From Corynebacterium aurimucosum (GTDB lineage: Bacteria > Actinomycetota > Actinomycetes > Mycobacteriales > Mycobacteriaceae), in NCBI RefSeq assembly GCF_030408555.1, contig NZ_CP047048.1, positions 1,674,001-1,738,000 on the forward strand: a stretch of 64,000 nucleotides of DNA, in the 5' to 3' direction. Below, in pieces: positions 1-9,100 of the stretch. The notes below the pieces were generated by a model, which was not told the DNA's origin, made no database searches, and saw nothing but the letters and a program-made list of their open reading frames with translations. Each line of letters opens with the position of its first letter. Position 1 is the first letter of the stretch. The position numbers and the translations under genes were made by a program.

Positions 1-71
1 TTCATCAACGAACATCCAGTCAGACCACCTATGACCAAGCCGGAGAGAAGCGCCATTGCACCCCCGCGCAC
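1..71 (-). CDS. Lipoprotein, N-terminal fragment running off the window edge
   Basis: Only the first ~23 codons lie in the window. Read on the minus strand from a GTG at 71 (or ATG at 56), the frame gives a short positively charged start, a hydrophobic stretch and a lipobox-like LTGC whose Cys is codon 20. This is the shape of a lipoprotein signal peptide cleaved by signal peptidase II. The gene would be divergent from bioY. Its function cannot be judged because the mature part is outside the window. Confidence 0.5.
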   Translation of the reverse strand, partial: MRGGAMALLSGLVIGGLTGCSLM

Positions 72-133
72 GCTTAGGTGCATCACATCGTTAAGCCGTG
101 CTTGTCCCTGCCTATCTGCCATGCCCCGAGGGT

Positions 134-147
134 ACCCCGTTCGGGGT
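134..147. other. Short perfect inverted repeat upstream of bioY
   Basis: ACCCCG-TT-CGGGGT is a 6-bp perfect stem with a 2-nt centre, between the divergent lipoprotein and bioY. No T-run follows on either strand, so it is not a convincing terminator. It could be an operator or just chance in GC-rich DNA. Confidence 0.3.
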
Positions 148-172
148 GATCGTGGGATCCAAAGCCCATGCT

Positions 173-185
173 TGAACGGTGTTCA
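173..185 (+). promoter_or_regulatory. BioQ-type operator upstream of bioYMN
   Basis: TGAAC-GGT-GTTCA is a perfect 5+3+5 palindrome. It closely matches the TGAAC-N3-GTTAC type motif known for the TetR-family biotin repressor BioQ in corynebacteria. It sits just upstream of the candidate -35 of bioY, so repression of biotin uptake when biotin is plentiful is the natural reading. Confidence 0.75.
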
Positions 186-196
186 AAAGGGCTCAT

Positions 197-226
197 TTGC
201 TGCACCGTTACCCCGCTGGATAAACT
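197..226 (+). promoter_or_regulatory. Candidate bioY promoter (leaderless)
   Basis: A -35-like TTGCTG (197-202) and a -10-like TAAACT (221-226) are separated by 18 bp. The -10 ends 7 nt before the ATG at 234, so transcription would begin at or next to the start codon. No clear ribosome binding site is present, which agrees with a leaderless mRNA. Confidence 0.6.
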
Positions 227-233
227 TTGGCCC

Positions 234-806
234 ATGAAAAAGAATTCCGTCGCGGCTGACATCGCGTACGTCGCGGTCTTCACCGCGCTCATCATAGTCT
301 TTGCTTTCGTCTCCATCCCCACCCCCACCGCGGGTGTGCCCATCGTTCTCCAAAATGCCGTTATCATCCTGGCCGGCCTGGTTCTCGGCGGCCGGCGCGG
401 CCTCTTCGTGGGCCTGCTTTTCATAGCTCTCGGCCTCGTTGGTCTTCCCATCCTGGCTGGCGGGCGCAGCGCGTTAAGTGCTATCGCCGGCCCCACGGTG
501 GGCTACCTCGTTGGATATGTGGTCGCTCCGGCCATCACCGGTCTTATCGCCTACCGGGCGCCGCGCGGCAAGGGAGGCATGACCGCCATCCTCGCCATTG
601 CTGCTCTTGTTGGCTTAGCTGTGCAATATTTCTGTGGAAGCCTGGGCCTAATGTTCCGCTCTGACATGTCCTTCGGGGCTGCCATCATTGCCCAAGGCCC
701 ATTCATCATCCCCGATCTCATCAAGGTCGCCGTCATGGTCATTATCGCGGTCGGTGTCCATGCAGCATTCCCCGATCTGATGGGTCGACGCGCCCAAGCG
801 AAGTAG
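234..806 (+). CDS. bioY: Biotin transporter substrate-binding subunit BioY
   Basis: S component of an ECF-type biotin transporter; it binds biotin in the membrane and works with BioM and BioN. The 190-residue product is almost wholly hydrophobic with about six membrane segments and the conserved glycine-rich GGRRG region of BioY. An upstream in-frame ATG at 168 exists, but it would place the BioQ palindrome inside the coding region. The ATG at 234, with a -10 box 7 nt upstream, fits the family N-terminus better. bioM follows after 5 bp, making a bioYMN operon. Confidence 0.9.
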   Translation: MKKNSVAADIAYVAVFTALIIVFAFVSIPTPTAGVPIVLQNAVIILAGLVLGGRRGLFVGLLFIALGLVGLPILAGGRSALSAIAGPTVGYLVGYVVAPAITGLIAYRAPRGKGGMTAILAIAALVGLAVQYFCGSLGLMFRSDMSFGAAIIAQGPFIIPDLIKVAVMVIIAVGVHAAFPDLMGRRAQAK

Positions 807-811
807 CTCCC

Positions 812-1504
812 GTGCCGCAGATCGATTTCCGCAATGTTTCCGTCGCCTTCGACGAAACCCCCGTACTCAAAGACATTTCACTTTGCTTGAGCGAACAGCG
901 CATCGGCATTATCGGTGCCAATGGTGGCGGCAAGTCCACGCTCGTTCGGCTCATCAACGGACTCGGTGACCCCACCAGCGGTCAGGTAGTGGTGGACAAC
1001 CTGGACGTCGCCAAGCACGGCAAGGAAATCCGACGCCGCGTGGGTTTCGTCTTTTCTGATGCCGAGAACCAGATCGTCATGCCGCAGGTACGCGATGACG
1101 TGGAGTTCTCCCTGCGTCGTCTCAAGTTGTCGCGTGAAGAACGTACCAAGCGTGTCGACGCCGCCCTCGAACGCTTCGGCCTAGGCCCCTTGGCAGAGCA
1201 GTCTCCGCACACGCTCTCAGGTGGGCAGAAACAGCTCCTTGCACTGGCCTCAGTACTGGTCATCGAACCGACCATCATCATCGCTGACGAGCCAACCACC
1301 CTGCTCGACCTGCGCAACCGCGACCGCATTCGCCGCGAGTTCGCACGTCTGGAACAACAGCTCATCGTCGTCACTCACGATCTAGACTTCCTCTCCGATT
1401 TCGATCGCGTTCTGTGCATAGACAACCACAGCGTCGTTGCCGATGGAGCACCCGAGGAGGTCATCCCCTTCTACACGAACCTTATGGAATCCCGCCCGCT
1501 CTAA
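812..1504 (+). CDS. bioM: Biotin ECF transporter ATPase BioM
   Basis: ATP-binding subunit of the energy-coupling module that drives BioY. The 230-residue protein has a Walker A (GANGGGKST, near residue 35), the ABC signature LSGGQKQ, a Walker B followed by ADEPT, and an H-loop (VVTHDLDFL). It starts with GTG only 5 bp after the bioY stop, so it is probably translated by coupling. The CbiO/EcfA family also serves cobalt and other vitamins, but the bioY and bioN neighbours decide the substrate. Confidence 0.9.
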   Translation: MPQIDFRNVSVAFDETPVLKDISLCLSEQRIGIIGANGGGKSTLVRLINGLGDPTSGQVVVDNLDVAKHGKEIRRRVGFVFSDAENQIVMPQVRDDVEFSLRRLKLSREERTKRVDAALERFGLGPLAEQSPHTLSGGQKQLLALASVLVIEPTIIIADEPTTLLDLRNRDRIRREFARLEQQLIVVTHDLDFLSDFDRVLCIDNHSVVADGAPEEVIPFYTNLMESRPL

Positions 1505-1507
1505 CTC

Positions 1508-2122
1508 ATGCCCAAGAACATCCCACTCGGCTTCTATGTCGACGCCGATACCATCATTCACCGCATCCCCGCCGCGGTGAAGTTCCTACTACTCATTGCC
1601 TTCATTCTCGTAACATCGCTGGCGGTGCACACGATCCCTTGGGCGGCGGTGAGCCTGGCTCTCCCCCTTAGCCTCTTCCCTATTGCCCGAGTTCCTTTCC
1701 GCGTTGCGTTTGGCCAACTCGCACCGCCGCTCTACCTTCTCCTCGCGCTCGCCGCGTTCCAGTGGTGGCAGAAAGACCTGACGGCGGCTGCCATCATGTT
1801 CCTCACCATCTACGCCGCCATTAGCGCGGCGGTGCTGCTAACACTCACCACAAAGGTCTCGGAGATGATGGACTCCCTGGATCGCGCCCTGGCCCCTCTG
1901 GGGCGCCTCGGGGTCCCCGTTGAGAACATCACGCTAGCGATGTCCCTGACCATTCGTTTACTTCCCCTGATGCTAGGGACGGTCGTCGAGGTGCTGGACG
2001 CACGAAAAGCCCGGGGTGCCACGGCATCACTAACCGCCTTTGGCACCCCGGTTATCATTCGCTCGATCCGTCGCGCACGCGCCATGGGCGAGGCCCTGCA
2101 AGCGCGCGGCGTCGGAGACTAA
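1508..2122 (+). CDS. bioN: Biotin ECF transporter transmembrane subunit BioN
   Basis: T component (EcfT/CbiQ family) that couples the ATPase to BioY. The 204-residue product has about five membrane helices and, in its C-terminal half, the two short Ala-Arg-Gly type coupling motifs (ARKARG and LQARG) that contact the ATPase. It lies 3 bp after bioM and ends the operon. Its stop is 3 bp from the stop of convergent pspA, with no visible terminator between them. Confidence 0.88.
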   Translation: MPKNIPLGFYVDADTIIHRIPAAVKFLLLIAFILVTSLAVHTIPWAAVSLALPLSLFPIARVPFRVAFGQLAPPLYLLLALAAFQWWQKDLTAAAIMFLTIYAAISAAVLLTLTTKVSEMMDSLDRALAPLGRLGVPVENITLAMSLTIRLLPLMLGTVVEVLDARKARGATASLTAFGTPVIIRSIRRARAMGEALQARGVGD

Positions 2123-2125
2123 ACT

Positions 2126-2962
2126 TTATTCACCGCGCAGCTCACGCAGGCGAGCCTGGACGGCATCATCCTGCACGTTCGGCTGAGCCTTAGCTTCAGC
2201 CGAACCGATTGCCTGCTGGGAGTTGCCCTCTACAGCCTTCGGATTGTTCATCTCGGCGCGAATCTGCTCAAGACGGGAGTGGCCAGCCAGCTGCACACCG
2301 GCCTGCTCAATCTCATGCATTCGGTTCGACACAGAGTTCTCCGCGAGCTCCGCCTGACCCAAAGCCTTGGAGTAGCGGCGCTCAATCTTATCGCGCACGG
2401 CATCTAGGGAAGGCGTGTTGCCATTCGCGGTAAGCTCGTTCATCGAGTTAAGGGAGTCGGAGACCTTCTCCTGCATCTTGGCCTGCTCGAGCTGGGACAG
2501 CAACTTCGAGCGCTCGTTAACCTTCTCACGCAAAGCCATGCCATTGCGCTCGACGGCCTTCTTAGCCTGCTCCGCCTGCTGCAGTGCCTGATCATGCAGC
2601 TTCTTGGTGTCTTCAACAGACTCCTCCGCGGTTACCAGCTGGGCGGCAAAGGCTTCCGCTGCGTTCTCATACTCGGTAGCCTTCTGCACGTCACCCTCAG
2701 CACGGGCCTTGTCCGCCAAGCTGAGAGCGTTGCGGGTGTTTTGCTGCAGCTTTTCAATCTCACTAAGACGACGGTTGAGCTGCATCTCCAGCTGACGCTG
2801 ATTACCAATCACCGCAGCGGCCTGCTGGGATAGCTCCTGGTGCTGGCGCTGCGCGTCCTCGATCGCCTGCTCGATCTGCACCTTCGGATCAGCGTTCTCT
2901 TCGATCTTCGAGTCAAAGAGAGCCATCAAGTACTTCCAGGCCTTTACGAATGGATTCGCCAT
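2126..2962 (-). CDS. pspA: PspA/IM30 family envelope-stress protein
   Basis: Phage-shock protein A homologue of 278 residues. Such proteins assemble on the inner face of the membrane and protect it when it is damaged. The sequence begins with an amphipathic membrane-contact segment ([13 protein letters not shown]) followed by long charged coiled-coil helices rich in Glu, Gln, Lys and Ala, then a polar tail extension. It lies directly downstream of a ClgR-like regulator gene, the arrangement in which ClgR controls the PspA system in mycobacteria. The 105-bp gap upstream could hold its own promoter. Confidence 0.88.
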   Translation of the reverse strand: MANPFVKAWKYLMALFDSKIEENADPKVQIEQAIEDAQRQHQELSQQAAAVIGNQRQLEMQLNRRLSEIEKLQQNTRNALSLADKARAEGDVQKATEYENAAEAFAAQLVTAEESVEDTKKLHDQALQQAEQAKKAVERNGMALREKVNERSKLLSQLEQAKMQEKVSDSLNSMNELTANGNTPSLDAVRDKIERRYSKALGQAELAENSVSNRMHEIEQAGVQLAGHSRLEQIRAEMNNPKAVEGNSQQAIGSAEAKAQPNVQDDAVQARLRELRGE

Positions 2963-3030
2963 AACAGAAGGTGCCTTTCTCAGCAGTTCGTTGTGTGGAT
3001 AAATGGGTAATCAGAGTATTCTCTGCCTGC

Positions 3031-3040
3031 CTAATATTAG
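3031..3040. promoter_or_regulatory. Palindrome in the clgR-pspA gap, possible operator
   Basis: CTAATATTAG is a perfect 10-bp palindrome between clgR and pspA, about 70 bp upstream of the pspA start. The flanking CGC recalls half of a ClgR-type site, but the second half is not intact. It could be a regulator site for pspA or part of its -10 region. Confidence 0.3.
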
Positions 3041-3067
3041 CGAAGCAAGGAGAGCTACGCCGCAGTT

Positions 3068-3415
3068 CTATAACTCGGATGCAGCTGGCGCAGTGGATGC
3101 AAGTTCCTCATCCATCGACGGCAACGCCATGTAGCCGGCCGCCTCAATGAGGACATCGGAGACGCTGACATCAAGTGCATAGCAGACAGAGGCCAGCAGC
3201 TCGGAGGAAACCTCCTTGCGGCCACGCTCCAGCTCCGAAAGATATCCCGGGGAAACGCGCGCCACACCGGCGAGCTCGCGGAGGGTCACGCCTTTATCCG
3301 CGCGGAAGGCGCGAAGCGTTAATCCGAGGGCCTCGCGCAGCAGCGGCTCAGGAGTCCGCGTCGACCGCGCCGGGGACTGGGTGGGTTTATCGAGTAGTGC
3401 AACTGAAGTGTCCAT
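3068..3415 (-). CDS. clgR: ClgR-like XRE-family transcriptional regulator
   Basis: Helix-turn-helix protein resembling ClgR, the activator of clpP, clpC and other protease or stress genes in actinobacteria. The core carries the family pattern [29 protein letters not shown], an XRE-type HTH, followed by a short dimerisation and C-terminal region. The ATG at 3415 gives 115 residues, close to the usual length. An upstream TTG at 3460, abutting the cinA stop, would add 15 residues and cannot be excluded. It is the third gene of the run pgsA-cinA-clgR-pspA. Confidence 0.85.
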   Translation of the reverse strand: MDTSVALLDKPTQSPARSTRTPEPLLREALGLTLRAFRADKGVTLRELAGVARVSPGYLSELERGRKEVSSELLASVCYALDVSVSDVLIEAAGYMALPSMDEELASTAPAASEL

Positions 3416-3460
3416 CACCCCATACAACGGCTCAGCAGTCGTACTTGTTCCCACAATCAA

Positions 3461-3946
3461 CTAATTTTCTTCAAGAGTTGATAGGAGAAGACTCAATGCC
3501 GCCTCAACGGCAGCGAAACGAATCGCGTTGCGCCCCTCAGCAGGAAGCTCATAAAGGACGCCGCGCTTGGCGACGCCCCCGCCACCCCTCCCGCATAACC
3601 CCACGTACACCGTGCCCGCGGGTTTGCCTTCCTGGAGGTCCGGCCCGGCTACACCAGTCAGCCCTACCCCCCAATCTGCACGCGTTTCAACGACCGCCGC
3701 CTCAGCCATCTGCGCAGCAGTCGCAGCAGACACCACGCCTTGCTCCTCAAGTTCTTCCACGGTGGTGTTGAGAAAATGAGCCTTGACCTCTGTCGCATAC
3801 GTCACCAGCCCACCCCGCAGCACCGCCGAGGCTCCCGGGATGCACGCCACAGTCGCAGCGGCTAGACCAGCAGTAAGGGACTCACAGAACGCCACAGTTT
3901 CACCGCGTTCGCTGAGCGTGGATACTAGTTGCGCCTCGATGCTCAT
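3461..3946 (-). CDS. cinA: CinA C-terminal family protein (nicotinamide-nucleotide amidase, PncC type)
   Basis: Single-domain CinA_C protein of 161 residues. The family member PncC deamidates nicotinamide mononucleotide to nicotinate mononucleotide in NAD recycling. Visible family signatures are CESLTAG near residue 20, the GLTGVAGP turn near residue 98, and the Gly-Thr-Val-Tyr strand. It lacks the N-terminal molybdopterin-binding-like domain of longer CinA proteins. The start codon overlaps the pgsA stop by 4 bp (ATGA). Confidence 0.87.
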   Translation of the reverse strand: MSIEAQLVSTLSERGETVAFCESLTAGLAAATVACIPGASAVLRGGLVTYATEVKAHFLNTTVEELEEQGVVSAATAAQMAEAAVVETRADWGVGLTGVAGPDLQEGKPAGTVYVGLCGRGGGGVAKRGVLYELPAEGRNAIRFAAVEAALSLLLSTLEEN

Positions 3947-4524
3947 TGGTTCTCCCTACGGCCATCAATGAGGTACTGGATGCCGGTCAGGACGGTAACG
4001 AAGGCGGCGGCCAACATAACGAGGAGGCTCGGAAGGTCCATCCACCCTGGCAGCGGACAAAGATACAACGCCACCGCCACAGTCTGCAGAGCCGTCTTGA
4101 GCTTTCCGCCTTGGGAAGCCGGCACCACCTTCCCTTGACGCAGCAAGAAGAAGCGCCAAATCGTAATGCCGAATTCGCGAAACAGAATCAGCACGGTGAT
4201 CCACACCGGCAAAGCCCCAGTGATATTGAGGCACACGAGGGCCGCGGTCATCAGGGCTTTATCCGCGATCGGGTCCGCAATCTTGCCAAAGTTAGTGATG
4301 AGTCCCCGCGCGCGTGCAATATCGCCATCCAACTTATCCGTGAGCATCAAGAGCGCGAAGCAGAGGAAAGCCCACCATTCATGGCCGGCGAGCACCAGCC
4401 AGGCAAACAGGGGGATAAAGAGGATGCGCAAACTGGTCAGGATGTTGGGCAGGTTCCAATTGGAGACCTCGGGGTTAACATCCGTAGTTTGAGATTGCTT
4501 GTGCGCAGCCTGAGAATCATTCAC
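3943..4524 (-). CDS. pgsA: CDP-diacylglycerol-glycerol-3-phosphate 3-phosphatidyltransferase
   Basis: Makes phosphatidylglycerophosphate, the precursor of phosphatidylglycerol. The 193-residue membrane protein has the CDP-alcohol phosphotransferase signature, seen as DKLDGDIARARG, then FGKIADPIADK, with its Asp residues in place. The ORF can begin at an ATG at 4533, but that ATG overlaps a TAGGAT box (4532-4537) which lies exactly 7 nt before the GTG at 4524. A leaderless GTG start is therefore preferred. It is divergent from the YciI-like gene. Confidence 0.87.
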   Translation of the reverse strand: MNDSQAAHKQSQTTDVNPEVSNWNLPNILTSLRILFIPLFAWLVLAGHEWWAFLCFALLMLTDKLDGDIARARGLITNFGKIADPIADKALMTAALVCLNITGALPVWITVLILFREFGITIWRFFLLRQGKVVPASQGGKLKTALQTVAVALYLCPLPGWMDLPSLLVMLAAAFVTVLTGIQYLIDGRRENQ

Positions 4525-4580
4525 GCTCTTCATCCTACCGTGGCCTGCCTGCCCCTCGGGCGAGCACTACCATGGTCGGT

Positions 4581-4871
4581 ATGAAGTATTTCGCAGTTTC
4601 CTATGAATACAATCCATCTAACCCGGTTATTGCTGAGGTTCGCCCGAAGCACCGCGAATTCATCGGCGCACTCCACGACAAGGGCCAGATCTGTGGCTCT
4701 GGCCCTTACACCGATTCCAAGGGCGGGGCGCTCATCGTCCTGCAATTTGAGGATGAGTCCGTAAAGGTGGCCGATGTCATCGCCCTCATGGACCAGGATC
4801 CCTTCTACACCGAAGGCGCTGTTACTGGGCGCGCTTTCCGCGAGTGGAATCCCGTTATTAATTCCTTCTAA
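4581..4871 (+). CDS. YciI-like (DGPF/YCII) family protein
   Basis: Small 96-residue ferredoxin-fold protein of the YciI family, whose exact reactions are mostly unknown. Visible features are the YFAVSYEY first strand, HREFIGALHDKG after it, a Gly-Pro-Tyr segment and the terminal EWNPV. The ATG at 4581 is preferred over one at 4572, because TACCAT (4568-4573) sits exactly 7 nt before it. It stands alone between divergent pgsA and convergent terC. Confidence 0.8.
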   Translation: MKYFAVSYEYNPSNPVIAEVRPKHREFIGALHDKGQICGSGPYTDSKGGALIVLQFEDESVKVADVIALMDQDPFYTEGAVTGRAFREWNPVINSF

Positions 4872-4888
4872 ATCCCCGCGGCCCGAGT

Positions 4889-6007
4889 TTAAGGCAGCTC
4901 GGACTTGGGAAGTTCGTCCGCCTTGCCGACGAGCTCGCCCTCCTTGTTGCGTACGATCTTGTTGCCAAAATCGTCCCAATCATAGTGGTTGTGAGAAACC
5001 ACCACGCCACCCTGGGCTTGGTCGCGTTTGTCCTTCCACACTGACAGCAACACCGTAACCAGGAGGACGCCGACGATGACCAGTAGCGACACAAGGGTCG
5101 TAATCTCCGGTACTGCGCTGACATTCTCACCTCCATTGATGAAGGGCAAGTTGTTCTCGTGCAGAGCGTGGAAGAGCAGCTTGACACCAATGAACAGCAA
5201 GATAATACCCAGGCCATAAGGCAGGTAGACCAGGCGGTCCAACAGGCCATCAATGAGGAAGAACATTTGGCGCAGCCCCATGAGAGCGAAGGCATTGGTG
5301 GTGAAGACGAGGAAAGGCTCCGAGGTAATGCCGTAGATAGCTGGGATGGAGTCGAAGGCAAACATGACGTCGATCAGCCCGATAGCCGCCAAAGCAACGA
5401 AAAGCGGCGTCAGGGCGAATTTGCCCTTCTTCTCACCGGATTCCTCACGGTGGGTGAGCTTGTCACCGTGGTAGCGCGGGGTCACATGGATCACTTTGCG
5501 CAGCCACTTGACTACCAGCATGTCGTTGGGGTCGGTCTCGGGCGTCCCGTTGATCTCATCGATGAGCAGCTTGACTGCGGTGTAAATAAGGAAGATGGCA
5601 AACAGGTAGAAGACATCCGACCATGCCGCAATAATGGCCGCGCCCATCAAGATGAAGACAAGGCGGAAAACCAGCGCTAGGACGATACCGATGAGCAGGA
5701 CCTTCTGCTGATACCTGCGGGGAATCTTGAAGGAGCCCATGATGAGCGAGAACACGAACAGGTTATCCACGCTCAACGCCTGTTCCGTCACCCAACCGGT
5801 GTAGAACTGTGCCGCATGTTCACTGTCCCACAGCACCCATACAACTCCGCCAAAGACAACGGCGACGGCCATGTAGAACAGTGTCCACCCACCGGATTCC
5901 TTGATGCTGGGCTCGTGGGGTGAGCGGACGTGGCTATAGAAATCGAAAACAAAAAAGCCCAAGATCACCGCGATGGTGATGGCCCAGACCCATAGTGGCA
6001 CATGCAT
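4889..6007 (-). CDS. terC: TerC/Alx-type membrane protein, probable manganese exporter
   Basis: Integral membrane protein of 372 residues with about nine helices and the family's intramembrane acidic residues, for example the ALSVDNLFVF segment near residue 79 and the FAFDSIPAI segment near residue 220. These are the likely ion-coordinating sites. TerC relatives such as Alx and MeeF export Mn2+ or load it onto secreted enzymes. The polar C-terminal tail (about 50 residues) is longer than in minimal TerC. The gene is preceded by a manganese riboswitch with its SD in the expression platform (6008-6170), which strongly supports a manganese role rather than tellurite resistance. Confidence 0.9.
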   Translation of the reverse strand: MHVPLWVWAITIAVILGFFVFDFYSHVRSPHEPSIKESGGWTLFYMAVAVVFGGVVWVLWDSEHAAQFYTGWVTEQALSVDNLFVFSLIMGSFKIPRRYQQKVLLIGIVLALVFRLVFILMGAAIIAAWSDVFYLFAIFLIYTAVKLLIDEINGTPETDPNDMLVVKWLRKVIHVTPRYHGDKLTHREESGEKKGKFALTPLFVALAAIGLIDVMFAFDSIPAIYGITSEPFLVFTTNAFALMGLRQMFFLIDGLLDRLVYLPYGLGIILLFIGVKLLFHALHENNLPFINGGENVSAVPEITTLVSLLVIVGVLLVTVLLSVWKDKRDQAQGGVVVSHNHYDWDDFGNKIVRNKEGELVGKADELPKSELP

Positions 6008-6170
6008 AATGAGTTATCCCTCCGGTCGACACGACAATAAAGACCGGAGGTCTCCCCCGCTAGCAGGCTCTATGCACAGTCCCGCTAGCCGGCGCGACCG
6101 GGAACTGTACCGCAGTTGCCGTGTTGACGATCGACGCCGTGGATTGGGGTACTCCCCTCCAAGACTCGTC
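6008..6170 (-). promoter_or_regulatory. yybP-ykoY (manganese) riboswitch controlling terC
   Basis: The minus-strand leader has the family's conserved blocks in order: GGGGAGTA (6150-6157), GTCAACA (6122-6128) and GGGAGACC (6049-6056). A GGAGG segment just before the first block can pair with CCTCC just after the last, giving the closing helix P1. CCTCCGGTC (6042-6050) can instead pair with GACCGGAGG (6019-6027), which holds the ribosome binding site GGAGGG (6018-6023) of terC. Mn2+ binding would favour P1 and free the ribosome site, so terC would be switched on in translation. The pairing is my reading by eye. Confidence 0.85.
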
Positions 6171-6172
6171 CT

Positions 6173-6178
6173 ATCCTA
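6173..6178 (-). promoter_or_regulatory. Candidate -10 box of the terC riboswitch transcript
   Basis: TAGGAT on the minus strand lies a few bases upstream of the start of the predicted aptamer and just inside the gap after ftsK. The matching -35 would lie in the last codons of ftsK and is weak. Confidence 0.45.
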
Positions 6179-6186
6179 CACGGAGC

Positions 6187-9100
6187 TTAGAACGCACCTG
6201 TGGAGGGGTTAGCGGAGATTTCTACGGTGCGGGTATCGGCTTCAGCGTCATCTACCCCGCCGGCATCTTCAGCGTCTTGGACCTCCTTCGGGGCCTCTGC
6301 TGGGTCAGCGCCCTTGATCATCCAGATGATGGTGTCGAGCTCCTCCGGCTTGACCAATACCTCACGCGCCTTGGAGCCTTCGGAAGGCCCAACCACACCG
6401 CGCGACTCCATGAGGTCCATGAGTCGACCGGCCTTGGCAAAGCCGATGCGCAGCTTGCGCTGGAGCATCGACGTGGAGCCCAGCTGGGAGGTGACCACAA
6501 GGTCGACGGCCTCCAAGAGGTCGTCCATATCCTTGCCGATCTCTTCGTCGATCTCCTTCTTCGCCTCCGAGGCCTTATCGTCCGTCACACCTTCCGTGTA
6601 GTTCGGCGAGCCTTGTGCCTTCGCGGCGTCGACAACCGCCTGCACCTCCTCGTCGGAGACGAACGCACCCTGCATACGCACGGGGCGGCCGCCCTGCGGG
6701 ATGAAGAGGCCATCGCCCATACCGATGAGCTTCTCGGCTCCACCCTGATCCAGAATCACTCGAGAGTCCGTAAGCGAGGACGTCGCAAAAGCCAGACGAG
6801 AAGGAACGTTGGTCTTAATAAGACCGGTCACCACGTCCACGGACGGGCGCTGCGTTGCGAGCACAAGGTGAATGCCGGCTGCGCGCGCCTTCTGGGTGAT
6901 GCGGACGATGGAATCCTCGATTTCCTTCGGGGCTGTCATCATGAGGTCTGCGAGCTCGTCCACGACACACACGATGTACGGGTACGGGCGCATCTCTCGC
7001 TGGGAGCCGGCAGGAGCCTGGTATTCGCCACTGCGGACCTTCCGGTTGAAGTCCTCGATCTTGCGCACGCGGGCAGCCTGCATATCCATGTAGCGCTGCT
7101 CCATCTCCTCCACCAGCCACTGCAGGGCCGCCGCAGCCTTCTTCGGCTGCGTGATGATGGGAGTGATGAGATGCGGGATACCTTCGTACGGCGTGAGCTC
7201 CACCATCTTCGGGTCGACGAGAATGAGGCGGACGTCTTCCGGAGTCGCGCGGGTCAACAACGAAACCAGCATGGAGTTCACGAACGCCGATTTACCCGAA
7301 CCGGTAGCACCGGCCACGAGAAGGTGCGGCATCTTCTTCACGGAGAAGGAGGTGTACTCGCCTTCGATATCCTTGCCCAAGCCAATCAGCATGGGGTCAT
7401 GGTCGGCGCGCAGTGCCGGGGAATCCAAGACATCGCGCAGACGCACCATCTCTCGGTCCGCATTGGGCACCTCAATGCCAACTGCGGACTTGCCCGGAAT
7501 CGGGGTGAGCAGGCGCAGGTTATCCGTCGCGACGGCGTAGGCCAGGTTGGACTGCAGGTTTGTAATCTTCGAGACCTTGACGCCAGGGCCCAGCTCGATC
7601 TCATAGCGCGTGACTGTCGGACCACGACTAAAACCGGTGACCTGGGCATCGACCTTGAATTCTTCGAAGACCTCGGTGATGGCCTCGATGATGCGATCGT
7701 TAGCCTCCGTGCGTGCCTTCGCAGGTTTGCCGGCGGTGAGCAGGTCCGTCGTCGGCACATCGTAGCCGCCGCCCAGGGCAGTGTCTTCCGCACCACTCGG
7801 AGCTGCGGGTGTTTCTTCGGCTACGCTCTGGGCTTCATCCTCAATCTTGGCACCCGTTCGCGCATCACGTCCGGATCGTTCCTGGAACATGCGCACTGCC
7901 TCGGAATGAGCGGCGGAGACCACGTCCTCTCCCGCTGAGCCAGCCGACGCTGCGCTTGCCGACGCCTCGGCAGCCGCCGCTCCCAGTGCTGCACCGGCGG
8001 CACCGCCGACGTCCACGCGGGGACGCTTTTTCGGTGCTGGTTTGGATACTGACTGCGGTGCCGCCTTCTGCTCCGACTGCGGAGCAGGCTCCGGTTCCGG
8101 CACGACAGGGATCTCATCTGTGTCATCGACTCGGCTATCAAGGCTTGGGCGGCCGTGCTGTACCGGCTCCTGGGATACTGGCTGTGCCGCGGAGTCAAAG
8201 GAAACCGTGGCATTCTCATCCGGCATCTGCCTCGGGGGCTGCTTCGGTGTCAGCTTCGGGCGCGGGCGCGGAGTATACGCCGGGCGTGCGGGACGCTCGC
8301 GCCCTTCGGCGATGGCGTCGATGTCCTCGCTGGCGTAGCCGTAATCGTCCGCGGGAGCGTCGTCAAGCAGCTCCTCATCTGAGCGGTTCTTCCGATCGCG
8401 GAGTCCGCCGAGGAGCGCGGAGAACTGGGCGGCCACGAAGTCATATGCCTCGCGCAGGGTGATGCCAGTGATATTGAGCGCTCCGTACACGATGAGCAGG
8501 AAAAGCAGTGGCACCGCCACATAGCTGGAGAAGGCCGCTACCAATAGCTCGCCTACTAGATACCCGATGCCACCACCGGCCTCTCCGGCGGCATTGTCCT
8601 TCCAGGTCAGCTTCGGGAGCCCAGCGAAAATATGGATGAGGCTGAGCATGCACACCACGATGAGGGCGGTGCCACCCACGACGCGCGGCTTGAAATGGCC
8701 CGCAGGACCGGACAGGTCCATCATGAGCGCGATGGCAACCGCAATCAATGCCACGGGAAGGACATAGGCGCCTGCACCAATGACGTAGCGAACAGCATTG
8801 GTGAGGTATTCACCGATAATGCCGGCGACTTGGAACCACGTTGCACAGGCAAGGATGATGGCCACACCAATCAGCACGAGCGCAACCGCATCTGGATTAG
8901 AGACACGAATGCTCTTCTCCATGCGAGTAGGGCGCTCCATAACGGTCGTCGGCATATCACCGTCGACGTCATGGGCCCGGGTCACCTTGCTCTTCGACGA
9001 AGCAGCGCCCTCTGCCCTCTTGCTAGTTTTTTTATTCTTCGCGCGTCCAGAAATTTTCCCTGGCTCCCTCAACTCGTCGTAATCATCAATTGCCCCCTCA

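Noticed and set aside
6121-7938. 605-codon open frame on the plus strand opposite ftsK
   Set aside because: It is fully antisense to a clear FtsK. Its composition is rich in Arg and His, as expected of a shadow frame in GC-rich DNA, and no family features are visible.
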